Source: an uncultured Rickettsiales bacterium
GTDB lineage: Bacteria; Pseudomonadota; Alphaproteobacteria; UBA8366
Assembly: GCA_913046825.1 (NCBI GenBank)
Contig: CAJWTF010000005.1
Span: 4,877-68,876, forward strand
Length of the DNA stretch: 64,000 bases
Direction: 5' to 3'
Within the stretch, counting starts at the first letter, position 1, and every line of letters starts with the position of its first letter. Of the stretch, positions 17,518 through 26,345 are shown one piece after another. The translations under genes and the position numbers were made by a program. The notes under the pieces were generated by a model. The model was not told where the DNA came from, searched no databases, and saw only the letters and a list, made by a program, of their open reading frames with translations.

Positions 17518-18354
17518 ATGCCGGAATTCGAATATCAAGGTGCGACCCTTCATTACGGGGACAGTGATCGTGGCGACCCCCTGCTGCTCCTGCATTCGGG
17601 CGGCAGTTCCGGTGCGCAATGGCGTAAAACCGGGGAACATCTCGGCGGTAAATACCGCCTACTTACGCCAGATTTCTATGGCCATGGCGGCAGCGAAGCC
17701 TGGAGCCGCCCAGAGGTCCTACAACATGACGATCAAGCGGATCTCGTCGCAGCGGTTATCGGAGATGGGGGACTCGCGGCGTCCACAATCGATATCGTCG
17801 GCCATTCCTATGGCGGAGCGGGGGCAGTGCGAATGGTATTGCGAAAGCTCGCCAACATCCGAAGTTTGGTGCTGATCGAACCAATGCTCGCGCGCTTGCT
17901 GCCGGAAGCAGACGAAAGCAAACTCTTTACCGAATACGAATATTTAGCCCATGGATTTCTCGACCGGGTCACCGCGGGTGAGGAGATCGAGGCCTGGCGG
18001 TTCTTCCTCGACTACCGAAATGGTAAAGGCAGCTGGGATAAGTTCCCAGAGAAAACCCAAACCAGGTTCCGGGGTCAGACGGATGCCACCTATAAGGCAT
18101 TTCAGTCAAACTTAGCGAACCCAACGACGCTGTCGGATATCGCTTCACTCGATGTGCCGGTCACCGTTGTTTGCGGCGAACGAACCACCGCGCCGGACCG
18201 CCGGGTGACTGAATTGTTGCGGGATACACTGCCTAAAATGCGCTACGTGGTCATATCTGGCGCCGAGCATATGTCGCCCCTGACCCATCCAGAAAAAGTG
18301 GCTGCCATCATCGAACGGCACCTCTCAGATCTATCAACGGGAGATTGGATATGA
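17518..18354 (+). CDS. Alpha/beta hydrolase
   Basis: A 278-residue cytosolic alpha/beta hydrolase. The oxyanion region LLLLHSGGSSGAQW is followed by the nucleophile elbow VGHSYGG. The acid residue probably lies near VVCGERTTAPD, and the catalytic His is in SGAEHMSPLTHP. The fold matches epoxide hydrolases, lactonases and C-C bond hydrolases; the substrate is unknown. An AGGCGG site precedes the ATG. Its stop overlaps the start of a broken flavin monooxygenase by ATGA, so the two once formed a coupled pair in which the hydrolase may have acted on the hydroxylated or ring-cleaved product. Confidence 0.88.
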   Translation: MPEFEYQGATLHYGDSDRGDPLLLLHSGGSSGAQWRKTGEHLGGKYRLLTPDFYGHGGSEAWSRPEVLQHDDQADLVAAVIGDGGLAASTIDIVGHSYGGAGAVRMVLRKLANIRSLVLIEPMLARLLPEADESKLFTEYEYLAHGFLDRVTAGEEIEAWRFFLDYRNGKGSWDKFPEKTQTRFRGQTDATYKAFQSNLANPTTLSDIASLDVPVTVVCGERTTAPDRRVTELLRDTLPKMRYVVISGAEHMSPLTHPEKVAAIIERHLSDLSTGDWI

Positions 18355-18626
18355 ACGATAACCCAATCCTGATCGCCGACGGTCGCATTGGCGGTGCCGC
18401 AGCAGCGCTGACTTTGGCCCAGCAAGGACGTGCGGTGCGGCTGCTCGAACAATCGCGGGATTTCCGGGAGATCGGTGCCGGTATTCAGCTCGGCCCAAAT
18501 GTGTACAAGATGTTCCAAAACTCGGCCTGACGGAGGTCATCGATGCGGCGGCAGTCCGTCTAGACGCGCTTGTGATACGGGATGCACTCGACGGCGAGAT
18601 CGTCACCCGCGTGCCCCATGCAGGAT
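18351..18626 (+). pseudogene. FAD-dependent aromatic monooxygenase fragment
   Basis: Only the first roughly 90 codons of a class A flavin monooxygenase (3-hydroxybenzoate or salicylate hydroxylase-like) remain. The Rossmann start reads ILIADGRIGGAAAALTLAQQ, where the family has GGGIGG, so two dinucleotide-binding Gly residues are changed (Asp and Arg). EIGAGIQLGPNVYKMFQ follows, then a frameshift; the next frame holds LTEVIDAAAVRLDALVIRDA before ending. The remaining 300 residues are gone and the RecQ gene follows on the other strand. It overlaps the hydrolase stop by four bases. Confidence 0.85.
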
Positions 18627-18676
18627 AAACTAGGCCTGTGGAGGGAGAATCGGGGCTAGTCGGCGACGATCACCGA

Positions 18677-20509
18677 TTAGTTCGCAGCAATCAGGTCGAT
18701 AAAGATGTCGGCGAAATCTTTTAGTTTCGCCTCGCCGACGCCGAAGGTTTCCGCAAACTCTACTCGCGTCGCCGGACGTTTCGCCGCCATATCTGCGAGG
18801 GAGCGGTCGGAAAAGATCACATAAGCAGGAACACCGCGCTCCTCTGCAAGGCGCAGACGTTTCGCCTTCAACACCGCCAGCAACTCGGTCCCCGCCGAGT
18901 CGAGGCTTTCGATCTCTGCGGAGGCCCGGCGTTTTCGCGTAGATGTTTTGACGATCCGGTCAGCACGGTAGCGGAATTCACCCTCGCCGCGCGTCAACGC
19001 CATTCCTGCCACCGTCATCTTAATGCCGCCATACCCGGCGACATCGATTTCCAAAAACCCGGCGGCCACCATCTGGCGGACGATGCCTTGCCATTCCTTC
19101 TGATTACGCGACGCCCCGGCTCCGTAAACATCAAGCCGGTCATGCCCCTGCTGCTCGATCTTGTCGTTCGAGCCGCCGCGCAACACGCTGACGATATGCG
19201 CCACGCCAAATCGGTTGCCGGTCCCTTGAACGGCGGTGAGAACCATATTCGCTTCGTGGGTCCCGTCCGTTGTCTCAACCGGATCAATGCAGACGTCACA
19301 ATTGCCGCAGGCCTCTTCCATCGCTTCGCCGAAATAGCGCAGCAACATGCGCCGTCGGCAATCCGGTGCTTCGCAATAGGCGATCAATGAGTCGAGACGT
19401 TTATGCTCGCGCCGTTTGTGGTCGTCCGAAGTCTGCGCTTCCTCGATGAAGACACGGCGCATGCGAATATCGTCGAGTCCGTAGAACAACATTGTCTCCG
19501 CTGGGGCGCCGTCCCGACCGGCGCGGCCGATTTCCTGGTAATACGCCTCCGGGCTTCCCGGTAGGTCAGTATGGGCGACGAAGCGGATATCCGGCTTGTC
19601 GATGCCCATACCGAAAGCGATGGTCGCGACCATGACGATGCCGGGCTCGGTCATGAAGCGGTTCTGGATGGCTGCCTTCTCGGAGCTATCGATCCCCGCG
19701 TGAAACGCCAGGGCACTATGCCCCTGATCGCGGAGCATCTGCGCCACGTCCTCGGTCTTCTTGCGGGACAGGCAATAGACGATGCCCGACGCCCCTTTTC
19801 GCTCGGCGACGAAATCTGCGATCTGTTTCTTCCAGCTGCTCTTAAGCGTCACGCCCAGGCAGAGGTTGGGGCGATCGAAGCCGGTGACTATACTAACCAC
19901 GTCACCCGCGAACATGCGCTGTTCGATATCCTCGCGGGTGGCACCATCCGCAGTCGCGGTCAGGCCGATGATCGGTACGCTCGGAAAGCGTTGGCGCAAA
20001 TCGGCCAGCATGGCGTATTCCGGGCGAAAGGCGGGGCCCCATTGCGAGATGCAATGCGCCTCGTCGATGGCGAAGAGCGCGATATCCAATTGCGACAGCG
20101 CGGCCAGCATCCGGTCAGTCATCAAACGCTCCGGCGAAAGATACAAAAGCCGAATTTTCCCGTCACGCACCGCGAGCCACGTCTCGACGTTTTCTTCCCG
20201 CGAGAGGTCGGAATTGATGGTCGCTGCTGCGATCCCATTGAGCCGCAAGGCCGCGACTTGGTCGCGCATCAGTGCCACTAAGGGCGAGATCACGACCGTC
20301 AACCCGCCGCGCACGATTGCCGGCAATTGATAACAAAGTGATTTCCCGGCCCCGGTCGGCATGACCGCTAAGACGTTGCGCCCCTCCATCACCGCCTCGA
20401 TGGCCTCGCGTTGCCCGTCGCGAAGCTCCGAGAAGCCGAAGACGTCGTGCAACGCCGATCCGAGATCGGCAAAATTGACGGTAAACGGGTCTGAATCCAG
20501 TAGGGTCAT
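18677..20509 (-). CDS. recQ: ATP-dependent DNA helicase RecQ
   Basis: A 610-residue RecQ-family 3'-5' helicase. Walker A is TGAGKS at 52-57, the DEAH box is at 149-152 (AIDEAHCISQWG), and motif VI is IGRAGRDG. The zinc-binding Cys cluster sits in YCEAPDCRRRMLLRYFGE and CGNCDVC. A winged-helix RQC region follows, and a C-terminal HRDC domain starts near LLAVLKAKRLRLAEE. It unwinds recombination and fork intermediates. I chose ATG 20509 because the longer frame to 20557 would need an ATT start. It is intact, in contrast to nearby decayed genes. It is convergent with the monooxygenase remnant. Confidence 0.95.
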   Translation of the reverse strand: MTLLDSDPFTVNFADLGSALHDVFGFSELRDGQREAIEAVMEGRNVLAVMPTGAGKSLCYQLPAIVRGGLTVVISPLVALMRDQVAALRLNGIAAATINSDLSREENVETWLAVRDGKIRLLYLSPERLMTDRMLAALSQLDIALFAIDEAHCISQWGPAFRPEYAMLADLRQRFPSVPIIGLTATADGATREDIEQRMFAGDVVSIVTGFDRPNLCLGVTLKSSWKKQIADFVAERKGASGIVYCLSRKKTEDVAQMLRDQGHSALAFHAGIDSSEKAAIQNRFMTEPGIVMVATIAFGMGIDKPDIRFVAHTDLPGSPEAYYQEIGRAGRDGAPAETMLFYGLDDIRMRRVFIEEAQTSDDHKRREHKRLDSLIAYCEAPDCRRRMLLRYFGEAMEEACGNCDVCIDPVETTDGTHEANMVLTAVQGTGNRFGVAHIVSVLRGGSNDKIEQQGHDRLDVYGAGASRNQKEWQGIVRQMVAAGFLEIDVAGYGGIKMTVAGMALTRGEGEFRYRADRIVKTSTRKRRASAEIESLDSAGTELLAVLKAKRLRLAEERGVPAYVIFSDRSLADMAAKRPATRVEFAETFGVGEAKLKDFADIFIDLIAAN

Positions 20510-20701
20510 GAGCGCGAGTCGAACATACGCGATTCGCGCGACGACAACAGCCCCCAATCAACATATTGGGACAAAAGAGCACTCCTAGCCCAGATGTTTC
20601 CTATAAAACACCAAAGTACGGGCCTCGTCCTAGCTCATTGCAACTTTGCCGTCGTATTGCCGACGGATGAAATGTTGTGTAATTCATAACTTCGTAAACA
20701 C

Positions 20702-21895
20702 TCAGACTGACGATAAATCCGGCTCGCCACCTAACAAATAATTACCGACGGTCTGATAGTGCGCCTTCCGCCCCTGCATCTGCTGAGTAACGGTGCGAAT
20801 ATCGCGGTAGCGCCGCTCGAACGGGCTGGAGTGGAACACCGCCGAAGCGCCCGCTGCGTCATAGACTGCTTCAGCCACGGATTTCGCTTCGTGGATGCCG
20901 TGAGTGCTCGCCAAGCGAATGCGCATGCGTTGATCCACGGTCAGCTCACCAGTTTCCAAAACCGCGGCCCAGATATCATCAAGCTCTGAAATCAGGAAAG
21001 TGCGGGCTGCGTTCAGACGCGCTTCGGCCAAAGCCACATCCGCTTGCACCACTGCGTTTTCCTTCAACACGGTTTTCGCCAAGCGCGGACGCTTGTCGAT
21101 GGAGAGCTTTTTGAACGCCTGCAGCATGCTGTGCGCAATGCCCATCGCGACACCAGAAAATCCAGAAGCAAAGAGGTTGGTTTGCCGGAAGAGATAGAGC
21201 GGCGCACGATAGGTCAGTTCTTCGTCCTTGTCGCGGATGACTGAATGCGCGGCCGGGACGAAATGATCTTTCAAGGCATAGCCGTCGCTGCCCGTCGCCC
21301 GCAGCCCTACCACGTCCCAGATGACATTGATTTTGATCTCAGATTTCGGAATCAGCATGGTGCGTACCACGGTCTTACCGTCGGCACCCTTCATCGGCTC
21401 GCCGTCTTCCAGCATGATGCAATGCGCTCCGAGCCAGGTGGCGTTATGCATACCGCTGCAAAACGCCAGATCGCAGGTCACGCTGTAGCCATCGTCCACC
21501 GGAACCGCCGTGGCTTTACCCGGCCCCCAGGCCAACACGCCCGCCGGATCATCACCCCAAATCAAACGCGCAACATCGGGCTGCGCGGTGGCGGCACTCA
21601 TCGAACAACCGTTTCCCTGACACATGCACCACGCGGTGCTGGCGTCGTAGCGCGCCACTCTTTCGATTGCCTGCATGAAAGTCGGCGGCGTCACTTCCTC
21701 ACCATTATACGGCTTCGGCATGAGAAGGCGGAACAGCTTTGCCTCATGCAGTGTATCGACCAATTTTTGCGTCAAATGACCCTGCGCTTCGGATGCATCC
21801 GCTTCGCCTTCGATGATCGGCGCTACAGCGTCGATCCGCTGAAGAATTTCCGCCGTCGATGCGGTCATATTTTGGTCCATCGCTGAATCGGGCAT
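20702..21895 (-). CDS. Acyl-CoA dehydrogenase-fold flavoprotein (HpaH/DszC-like hydroxylase group)
   Basis: This protein of about 397 residues has the acyl-CoA dehydrogenase fold but resembles flavin-dependent monooxygenases of the HsaA/DszC/Acd-like type. Visible blocks are RLLMPKPYNGEEVTP, ASTAWCMCQGNG, GYSVTCDLAFCSGMHNATW, DVVGLRATGSDGYAL and SPFERRYRDIRTVTQQMQG. These enzymes use FMNH2 or FADH2 from a separate reductase. I chose ATG 21895 because GGAAGG lies 8 bases upstream; a longer frame reaches 21943. It follows a methyltransferase gene by 25 bases. The substrate is unknown; a true dehydrogenase role cannot be excluded. Confidence 0.85.
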   Translation of the reverse strand: MPDSAMDQNMTASTAEILQRIDAVAPIIEGEADASEAQGHLTQKLVDTLHEAKLFRLLMPKPYNGEEVTPPTFMQAIERVARYDASTAWCMCQGNGCSMSAATAQPDVARLIWGDDPAGVLAWGPGKATAVPVDDGYSVTCDLAFCSGMHNATWLGAHCIMLEDGEPMKGADGKTVVRTMLIPKSEIKINVIWDVVGLRATGSDGYALKDHFVPAAHSVIRDKDEELTYRAPLYLFRQTNLFASGFSGVAMGIAHSMLQAFKKLSIDKRPRLAKTVLKENAVVQADVALAEARLNAARTFLISELDDIWAAVLETGELTVDQRMRIRLASTHGIHEAKSVAEAVYDAAGASAVFHSSPFERRYRDIRTVTQQMQGRKAHYQTVGNYLLGGEPDLSSV

Positions 21896-21920
21896 CGTTC
21901 TTCCTTCCATGTCCGGTCGC

Positions 21921-22580
21921 TTATGCGGATTTAGCGCCGGCAATAAGCGCTACATTGCCATGTAGATGGAGAATTTGGGCTGTCATGCCGGCGGCCGCAA
22001 ACCATTCTTGATAGTCGCTCAATCGGCCGGGCCGATTGTTGGGTGCTATATCGCCTTCATAGGCTTCAAACGACCCCGCCGTCCGCATGCCGCGGCCAAA
22101 TTCCCGCTCAATCCGATTCCAGATCGAACACTGTAGCGGGAAGTGTGGTGCTTCCGTCAGACGCAAGCGGTCATAGAGAAGGAAGTATCCATCCGCCGCC
22201 AAGCGGTTCGCCGCGAAATAGATCACCCCCTGTTTCGTTTCATCCGGAAGATCATGGAACGTCAGCGCGGTGAGCGCGAAGCGGTACGGCCCATCCGGTA
22301 TACCTATCTTCTCCAACGATTCGAGATTTCCCGCGAACCAGTCGGTGCGATCACCATATGCCGCGAGATTCTCTTTCGCCTGCGCTAAAGACTCCGGTTT
22401 CAGGTCCACCCCGGTCAGTCGAAGATCATCGCGCTTTTCAAAAATTAAACTCGCGACATATCCAGTCCCGCAGCCGAAATCGAGAATTCGATCTTCCGGT
22501 CTCGCGGTGTCGGCGACGGCGCAGGCCAGAATATCGAGCTGTTCGGCCCGGGTCGGATGACTTCCGATTGGATCTTCCAT
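21921..22580 (-). CDS. Class I SAM-dependent methyltransferase
   Basis: A 219-residue methyltransferase with motif I DFGCGTGYVASL near residue 35. The acidic end of strand 2 lies in LTGVDLKPESL, and post-I and motif II text appears in FALTALTFHDLPDE. No target-specific domain is visible, so it probably acts on a small molecule; the substrate is unknown. It lies in a minus-strand run between an SDR (24 bases upstream) and the acyl-CoA-dehydrogenase-like flavoprotein (25 bases downstream). The three may act on one compound. Confidence 0.85.
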   Translation of the reverse strand: MEDPIGSHPTRAEQLDILACAVADTARPEDRILDFGCGTGYVASLIFEKRDDLRLTGVDLKPESLAQAKENLAAYGDRTDWFAGNLESLEKIGIPDGPYRFALTALTFHDLPDETKQGVIYFAANRLAADGYFLLYDRLRLTEAPHFPLQCSIWNRIEREFGRGMRTAGSFEAYEGDIAPNNRPGRLSDYQEWFAAAGMTAQILHLHGNVALIAGAKSA

Positions 22581-22604
22581 GAGGATTGCTGTTCCTTTGT
22601 AGAG

Positions 22605-23336
22605 TTAGCTGAAATGCATTGCGCCGTTGATATCTAACACCGCGCCGGCGATATAACTCGCCGCCGGTGAGACAAGGAACGCCAGCGGGCCGGCAACCTC
22701 ATCCGCTTCAGCGATACGCTTCATCGGGAAAATATCACCACCGAAAGATTGGCTTTGTGTCATTGGCGTCGCAACCGGTCCCGGTGCCACGGCGTTGATC
22801 AGGATATTGTGCGGGGCACCGCGCCGCGACGCCCAACGCACGAAGCCGTGGATGCCGCCTTTCGCCATCGCATAATGAGGCGCCGCCGCGACCCCGCCGA
22901 TACGCCCGGCGATGGAGCCAATCAATGCAATCCGTCCGCCATTGCCGCGCTCAATCATGCCGTTCATAAAAGCGCGAGTTAGGTTCAAGGGGCCGTGTAG
23001 ATTGATGTTGAAGACGCGGGCCGCGACTTCGTCCCAACCGTCGTCGTTCCAATCATCGAACGGACAGATCGCAGCACAGTCGATCAGCGCGGTGACGGCG
23101 CCGCAATCAGCGGCCCATGCCTCGACAGCATCGCGGTCCGTGACATCGAGCGACGCCGCCAAGGATTCCCGCCCCTTCGAGGAAATGTAATCGGCCAACG
23201 CTTGCGGCGGTTCGATATCGGAAAGCATGACATCCGCGCCCATCTCCGCAACAAGGCGCGCCGTCGTCGATCCGATCCCGCCAGCGGCGCCGGTAATCGC
23301 GATTCTCTGACCCGTAAGGTCGAACTGAGCAGCCAT
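22605..23336 (-). CDS. Short-chain dehydrogenase/reductase
   Basis: A 243-residue classical SDR. The cofactor motif TGAAGGIG lies near the N-terminus, NINLHGPLN matches the NNAG-adjacent helix, Ser is in IGSIAGRIGG, and the catalytic YAMAK follows. The end has the usual AGAVLDINGAMHF. I chose ATG 23336, with AAGGGAG upstream, over ATG 23354. The NNAG motif reads IDCAAICPF, an unusual variation. It first interconverts an alcohol and a ketone with NAD(P)H; the substrate is unknown. It leads the operon with the methyltransferase and the flavoprotein. Confidence 0.88.
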   Translation of the reverse strand: MAAQFDLTGQRIAITGAAGGIGSTTARLVAEMGADVMLSDIEPPQALADYISSKGRESLAASLDVTDRDAVEAWAADCGAVTALIDCAAICPFDDWNDDGWDEVAARVFNINLHGPLNLTRAFMNGMIERGNGGRIALIGSIAGRIGGVAAAPHYAMAKGGIHGFVRWASRRGAPHNILINAVAPGPVATPMTQSQSFGGDIFPMKRIAEADEVAGPLAFLVSPAASYIAGAVLDINGAMHFS

Positions 23337-23516
23337 TTCCCCACTCCCTTTCATGTTCCCTATTTCTCAATGATCTCGACGGGCGGGGGTCCGGGTCAAG
23401 CTTTCCAACGACAATCCCCAAATGCCGCCATTCCAGAGACAGACTTTTGCAGTATATGATTATGCGCGACATACTCCATCCGCACGACTATTCCTCCGCT
23501 TCCAACGGAACAACGC

Positions 23517-24926
23517 ATGCCGGTCACCGCGCGAAGCTATCTCGGCCTTCTCGTCCTCGGGCTCGGCACATTGGTGGCACCGCTCGACAGTGCAGTGAAC
23601 ATAGCGTTCCCGCGGATTACCGGAGACTTCGGTGTTCCCTTGGCGGATATCCGTTGGGTTATCATCTGTTACGTCCTCACGCACACCAGCCTGATGCTGG
23701 TCTTCGGCAAGCTCGGCGACCTTTACGGACACAAGCGGATATTCACCGCTGGATTGGCGTTGAGCGTCGTCACCTTCTCGCTGTGTGCCATGGCGTGGGA
23801 GTTCGAGTACCTGTTGCTTTTTCGTGTCTCACAAGGTGTCAGCGCCGCGCTCGTGATGAGTTGCGGGCCGGCCATCGCGACGTCATTGTTTCCGGAAGAA
23901 TACCGGGCTCGGGTGCTCGGTGCGTATTTAACGATGTTCGGCATCGGCGGCGCGCTCGGCCCCTCGATCGGAGGTATCTTGGTCGCTGAATGGGACTGGC
24001 CCGCTGTCTTCTGGGCCCGTGCCCCCATTGCATTCGTCGCCTTGTTATTGGTTTTCGTTCTACCAAATCCGCCACGCCGGTCGGCCTCGTCCAACTTCGA
24101 TTCGACCGGCGCGGTGCTCGTCGCCGCCGCGATGTCGAGCTTTCTGCTAACGATCACGCAATTGCAGCGGGCGGAAGACTATCCGATTGCCGTCGGCCTG
24201 CTGGCTCTCACCGCGCTTGCCGCGATCCTCGCCTATATCCGCCGCGCGGCGCGCCATCCGTCCCCAGTCATTCGCTTGGACGTGTTTCGCCGTATCGAGT
24301 TCACCTTTCTCAATTGCGGCAATGTCGCGATCAATTTTACAGGCTTCTCTGTGCTGTTGTTGGTCCCCTATTATTTAGCGACCCAATCGGGATTGGAAGT
24401 CGGGTTGGCGGGCGTAGTGCTGGCGATGTCACCGCTCGGCGTGGTCTTGGCCTCCCCCATGGGTGGGTGGTCGATGGGCAAGGTCGCGGCCAATCGGCTG
24501 GCTTTCCTCGGCGTATTGCTGGTCGGCGGCGCAACGTTCTTGGTTGGGCGTTGGGACGGTACACCCGGAATGGTCGCCATGGCTTTGCCACTGTTGATGT
24601 CCGGGGTTGGCCTCGGTCTGTTTCAGGTCGCCTATATGAACATCGTCACCGGCACCTTGCCCTTATCGGACCGTGGTGTCGCGGGCAGCCTCGCCATGCT
24701 GACACGCACCGTCGGTATTGTCGGGGCCGCATCTCTCTTAACCTGGTTGTTCGCCAGCCTTGAGGCGGGAAACATACAAAACGGCGAGAGCCCAGATCAA
24801 AGTTTCATTCACGCCTTTCAATTGACCTTCGACATTGCCAGCGCGGTTTTGATAGGATTTCTACTTATATCGCTCATAAGATCCGGAACCTGGTTCGGGC
24901 GCACGACGGAGGGAGCACAATCATGA
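23517..24926 (+). CDS. MFS transporter, DHA2 family
   Basis: A 469-residue membrane protein with about 14 predicted segments. It opens with YLGLLVLGLGTLVAPLDSAV, then the DHA2 block DIRWVIICYVLTHTSLMLVFGKLGDLYGHKR (motif A GxLaDrxGrkr). RVLGAYLTMFGIGGALGPSIGG matches motif C, the antiporter signature. It probably exports a drug-like or metabolic compound using the proton gradient. Its stop overlaps the start of the next hydrolase by ATGA, so the two are coupled; the hydrolase may act on the same compound. Confidence 0.9.
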   Translation: MPVTARSYLGLLVLGLGTLVAPLDSAVNIAFPRITGDFGVPLADIRWVIICYVLTHTSLMLVFGKLGDLYGHKRIFTAGLALSVVTFSLCAMAWEFEYLLLFRVSQGVSAALVMSCGPAIATSLFPEEYRARVLGAYLTMFGIGGALGPSIGGILVAEWDWPAVFWARAPIAFVALLLVFVLPNPPRRSASSNFDSTGAVLVAAAMSSFLLTITQLQRAEDYPIAVGLLALTALAAILAYIRRAARHPSPVIRLDVFRRIEFTFLNCGNVAINFTGFSVLLLVPYYLATQSGLEVGLAGVVLAMSPLGVVLASPMGGWSMGKVAANRLAFLGVLLVGGATFLVGRWDGTPGMVAMALPLLMSGVGLGLFQVAYMNIVTGTLPLSDRGVAGSLAMLTRTVGIVGAASLLTWLFASLEAGNIQNGESPDQSFIHAFQLTFDIASAVLIGFLLISLIRSGTWFGRTTEGAQS

Positions 24927-25870
24927 ATGATGTCGTCATCGTAGGTGGCAAGACGTTACACCCGGATATGCAAACCATGCTCAATGCCCGAGCAGCTGCC
25001 GGTCCGACGGGCACCATCGAAGAACAGCGCACCGCATGGACAGCCTATAGCCAAGCACTCTCGACACCGCACCCGGCAGACATGAAAGTAGAAGATCGAG
25101 TTTTGCCCCTGGATCACGGCAACGTCACGGTCCGCGTCTATACGCCGGCATCCGCTTCCGGTGATGCGCCCTGCGTGATTTATTCCCATGGCGGTGGATT
25201 CATGAAAGGCGATCTCGACAGCTCCGACATGTTCGCGTGGGGCCTGGCGCAAGATTGCGGCGCTATCGTCGTCAGTGTCGATTATCGTTTGGCACCGGAA
25301 CATCCATTCCCCGCCGCTTTCGACGACGTCTACGGAACCCTATGTCATGTTGCCAAGAAACCCGCGGACTTCGGTATCGACGCGAACCGGATCGCGGTCT
25401 GTGGAGACAGTGCCGGTGGAAACCTGTCCGCCGCCGCAGTACTGGCGGCGCGCGACCGCAATGGTCCCAAAATTGTGGCGCAATCGCTGCTCTACCCAGG
25501 CACCGGGCTTGAGCAATCCGGCGGCTCCTATGAAGAGAACGCGGATGCGCCAGGCCTAACGAAAGCGGCGACGGAAACCTATCGCGATCTTTATATTCCA
25601 CCGGAAGAGCGCGAAAACCCATATGCCCGACCGGTGATTGCATCAGATTTTAGTGGCCTACCGCCCGCCTATGTTCATACCGCGCAACACGATCCGATCC
25701 GCGACGACGGCGAAGTTTTTGCCGACAAACTCCGCGCCGCCGGTAACGACGTGGTCTATCACTGTGCCGAGAACATGATCCACGGGTTCCTGCGGGCGCG
25801 CCTGTTGGGGCCAGGTGGCAAGGCCGAATACAACAAGATCATTGATTGGCTGAGGGCCCGACTGCAATGA
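24923..25870 (+). CDS. Alpha/beta hydrolase of the HSL (hormone-sensitive lipase-like) group
   Basis: A 315-residue esterase/lipase of the bacterial HSL group. The oxyanion motif HGGGF is followed by SVDYRLAPEHPFPAAFDD. The nucleophile elbow GDSAGGNLSAA holds the Ser, the acid lies in AQHDPIRDDG, and the His is in MIHGFLRA. It is a full-length cytosolic enzyme that hydrolyses short acyl or aryl esters. Its start overlaps the MFS stop and its own stop overlaps the start of a decayed amidohydrolase remnant (ATGA both times), which shows a formerly tight operon. Confidence 0.92.
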   Translation: MNDVVIVGGKTLHPDMQTMLNARAAAGPTGTIEEQRTAWTAYSQALSTPHPADMKVEDRVLPLDHGNVTVRVYTPASASGDAPCVIYSHGGGFMKGDLDSSDMFAWGLAQDCGAIVVSVDYRLAPEHPFPAAFDDVYGTLCHVAKKPADFGIDANRIAVCGDSAGGNLSAAAVLAARDRNGPKIVAQSLLYPGTGLEQSGGSYEENADAPGLTKAATETYRDLYIPPEERENPYARPVIASDFSGLPPAYVHTAQHDPIRDDGEVFADKLRAAGNDVVYHCAENMIHGFLRARLLGPGGKAEYNKIIDWLRARLQ

Positions 25871-26338
25871 GCGGAACCACCGTCATCCAGCGCGCCGATT
25901 GGGTCGTCGCCTGAAGTGAGAAAATCCGGCCATGTCTACCTGCGCGACGCCGATGTCGTATTCCGGGGGACCGAAGTACTCTCCATCGGCTAACATTACG
26001 ACGGTGAGGTCGAGACCGAGATCGACGGTGGCAGGATTGTCATCTCTGCTAGAGCCGAGACGGACGAATCGGTATGCATCCAAGTCTAGGACAATGGCAT
26101 CGGCATCGCCGCCTAAGATATGAAAAAAATCTTCAAACCTTTCGGACAAGTTCAATCAAAACCGGACCGCCCACATGAGGGCCTCAGTCTCTCATTCTCA
26201 AGAAGCTTAACGGAACTGAACGGCAGTCAACTGAGGCTCACGAGTGAAACCGCTAAAGGTACATGTGCAAGTATCCAATTCCCGCCGAAAAAAGTCGTGC
26301 CCGAGAAGAGCGACCCAGCAGCAGGCAAAACGGCCTAA
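25867..26338 (+). pseudogene. Chimeric remnant: amidohydrolase N-terminus joined to a histidine-kinase C-terminus
   Basis: The first part reads MSGTTVIQRADWVVA, then TGA (25912-25914), then after a frame change SGHVYLRDADVVFRGTEVL. This closely matches the start of the amidohydrolase remnant at 558-1991. After TEIDGG the same frame becomes a histidine-kinase ATPase domain: GRIVISARAETDES, V-TAG-DNGIGIA (N/G1 box, stop at 26087-26089), TAA (26114-26116), then DMKKIFKPFGQV and a degraded G2 box ending near SIQFPPKK. Two unrelated genes were therefore fused by deletion and then decayed. The start overlaps the hydrolase stop. Confidence 0.75.
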
Positions 26339-26345
26339 TCCATCG

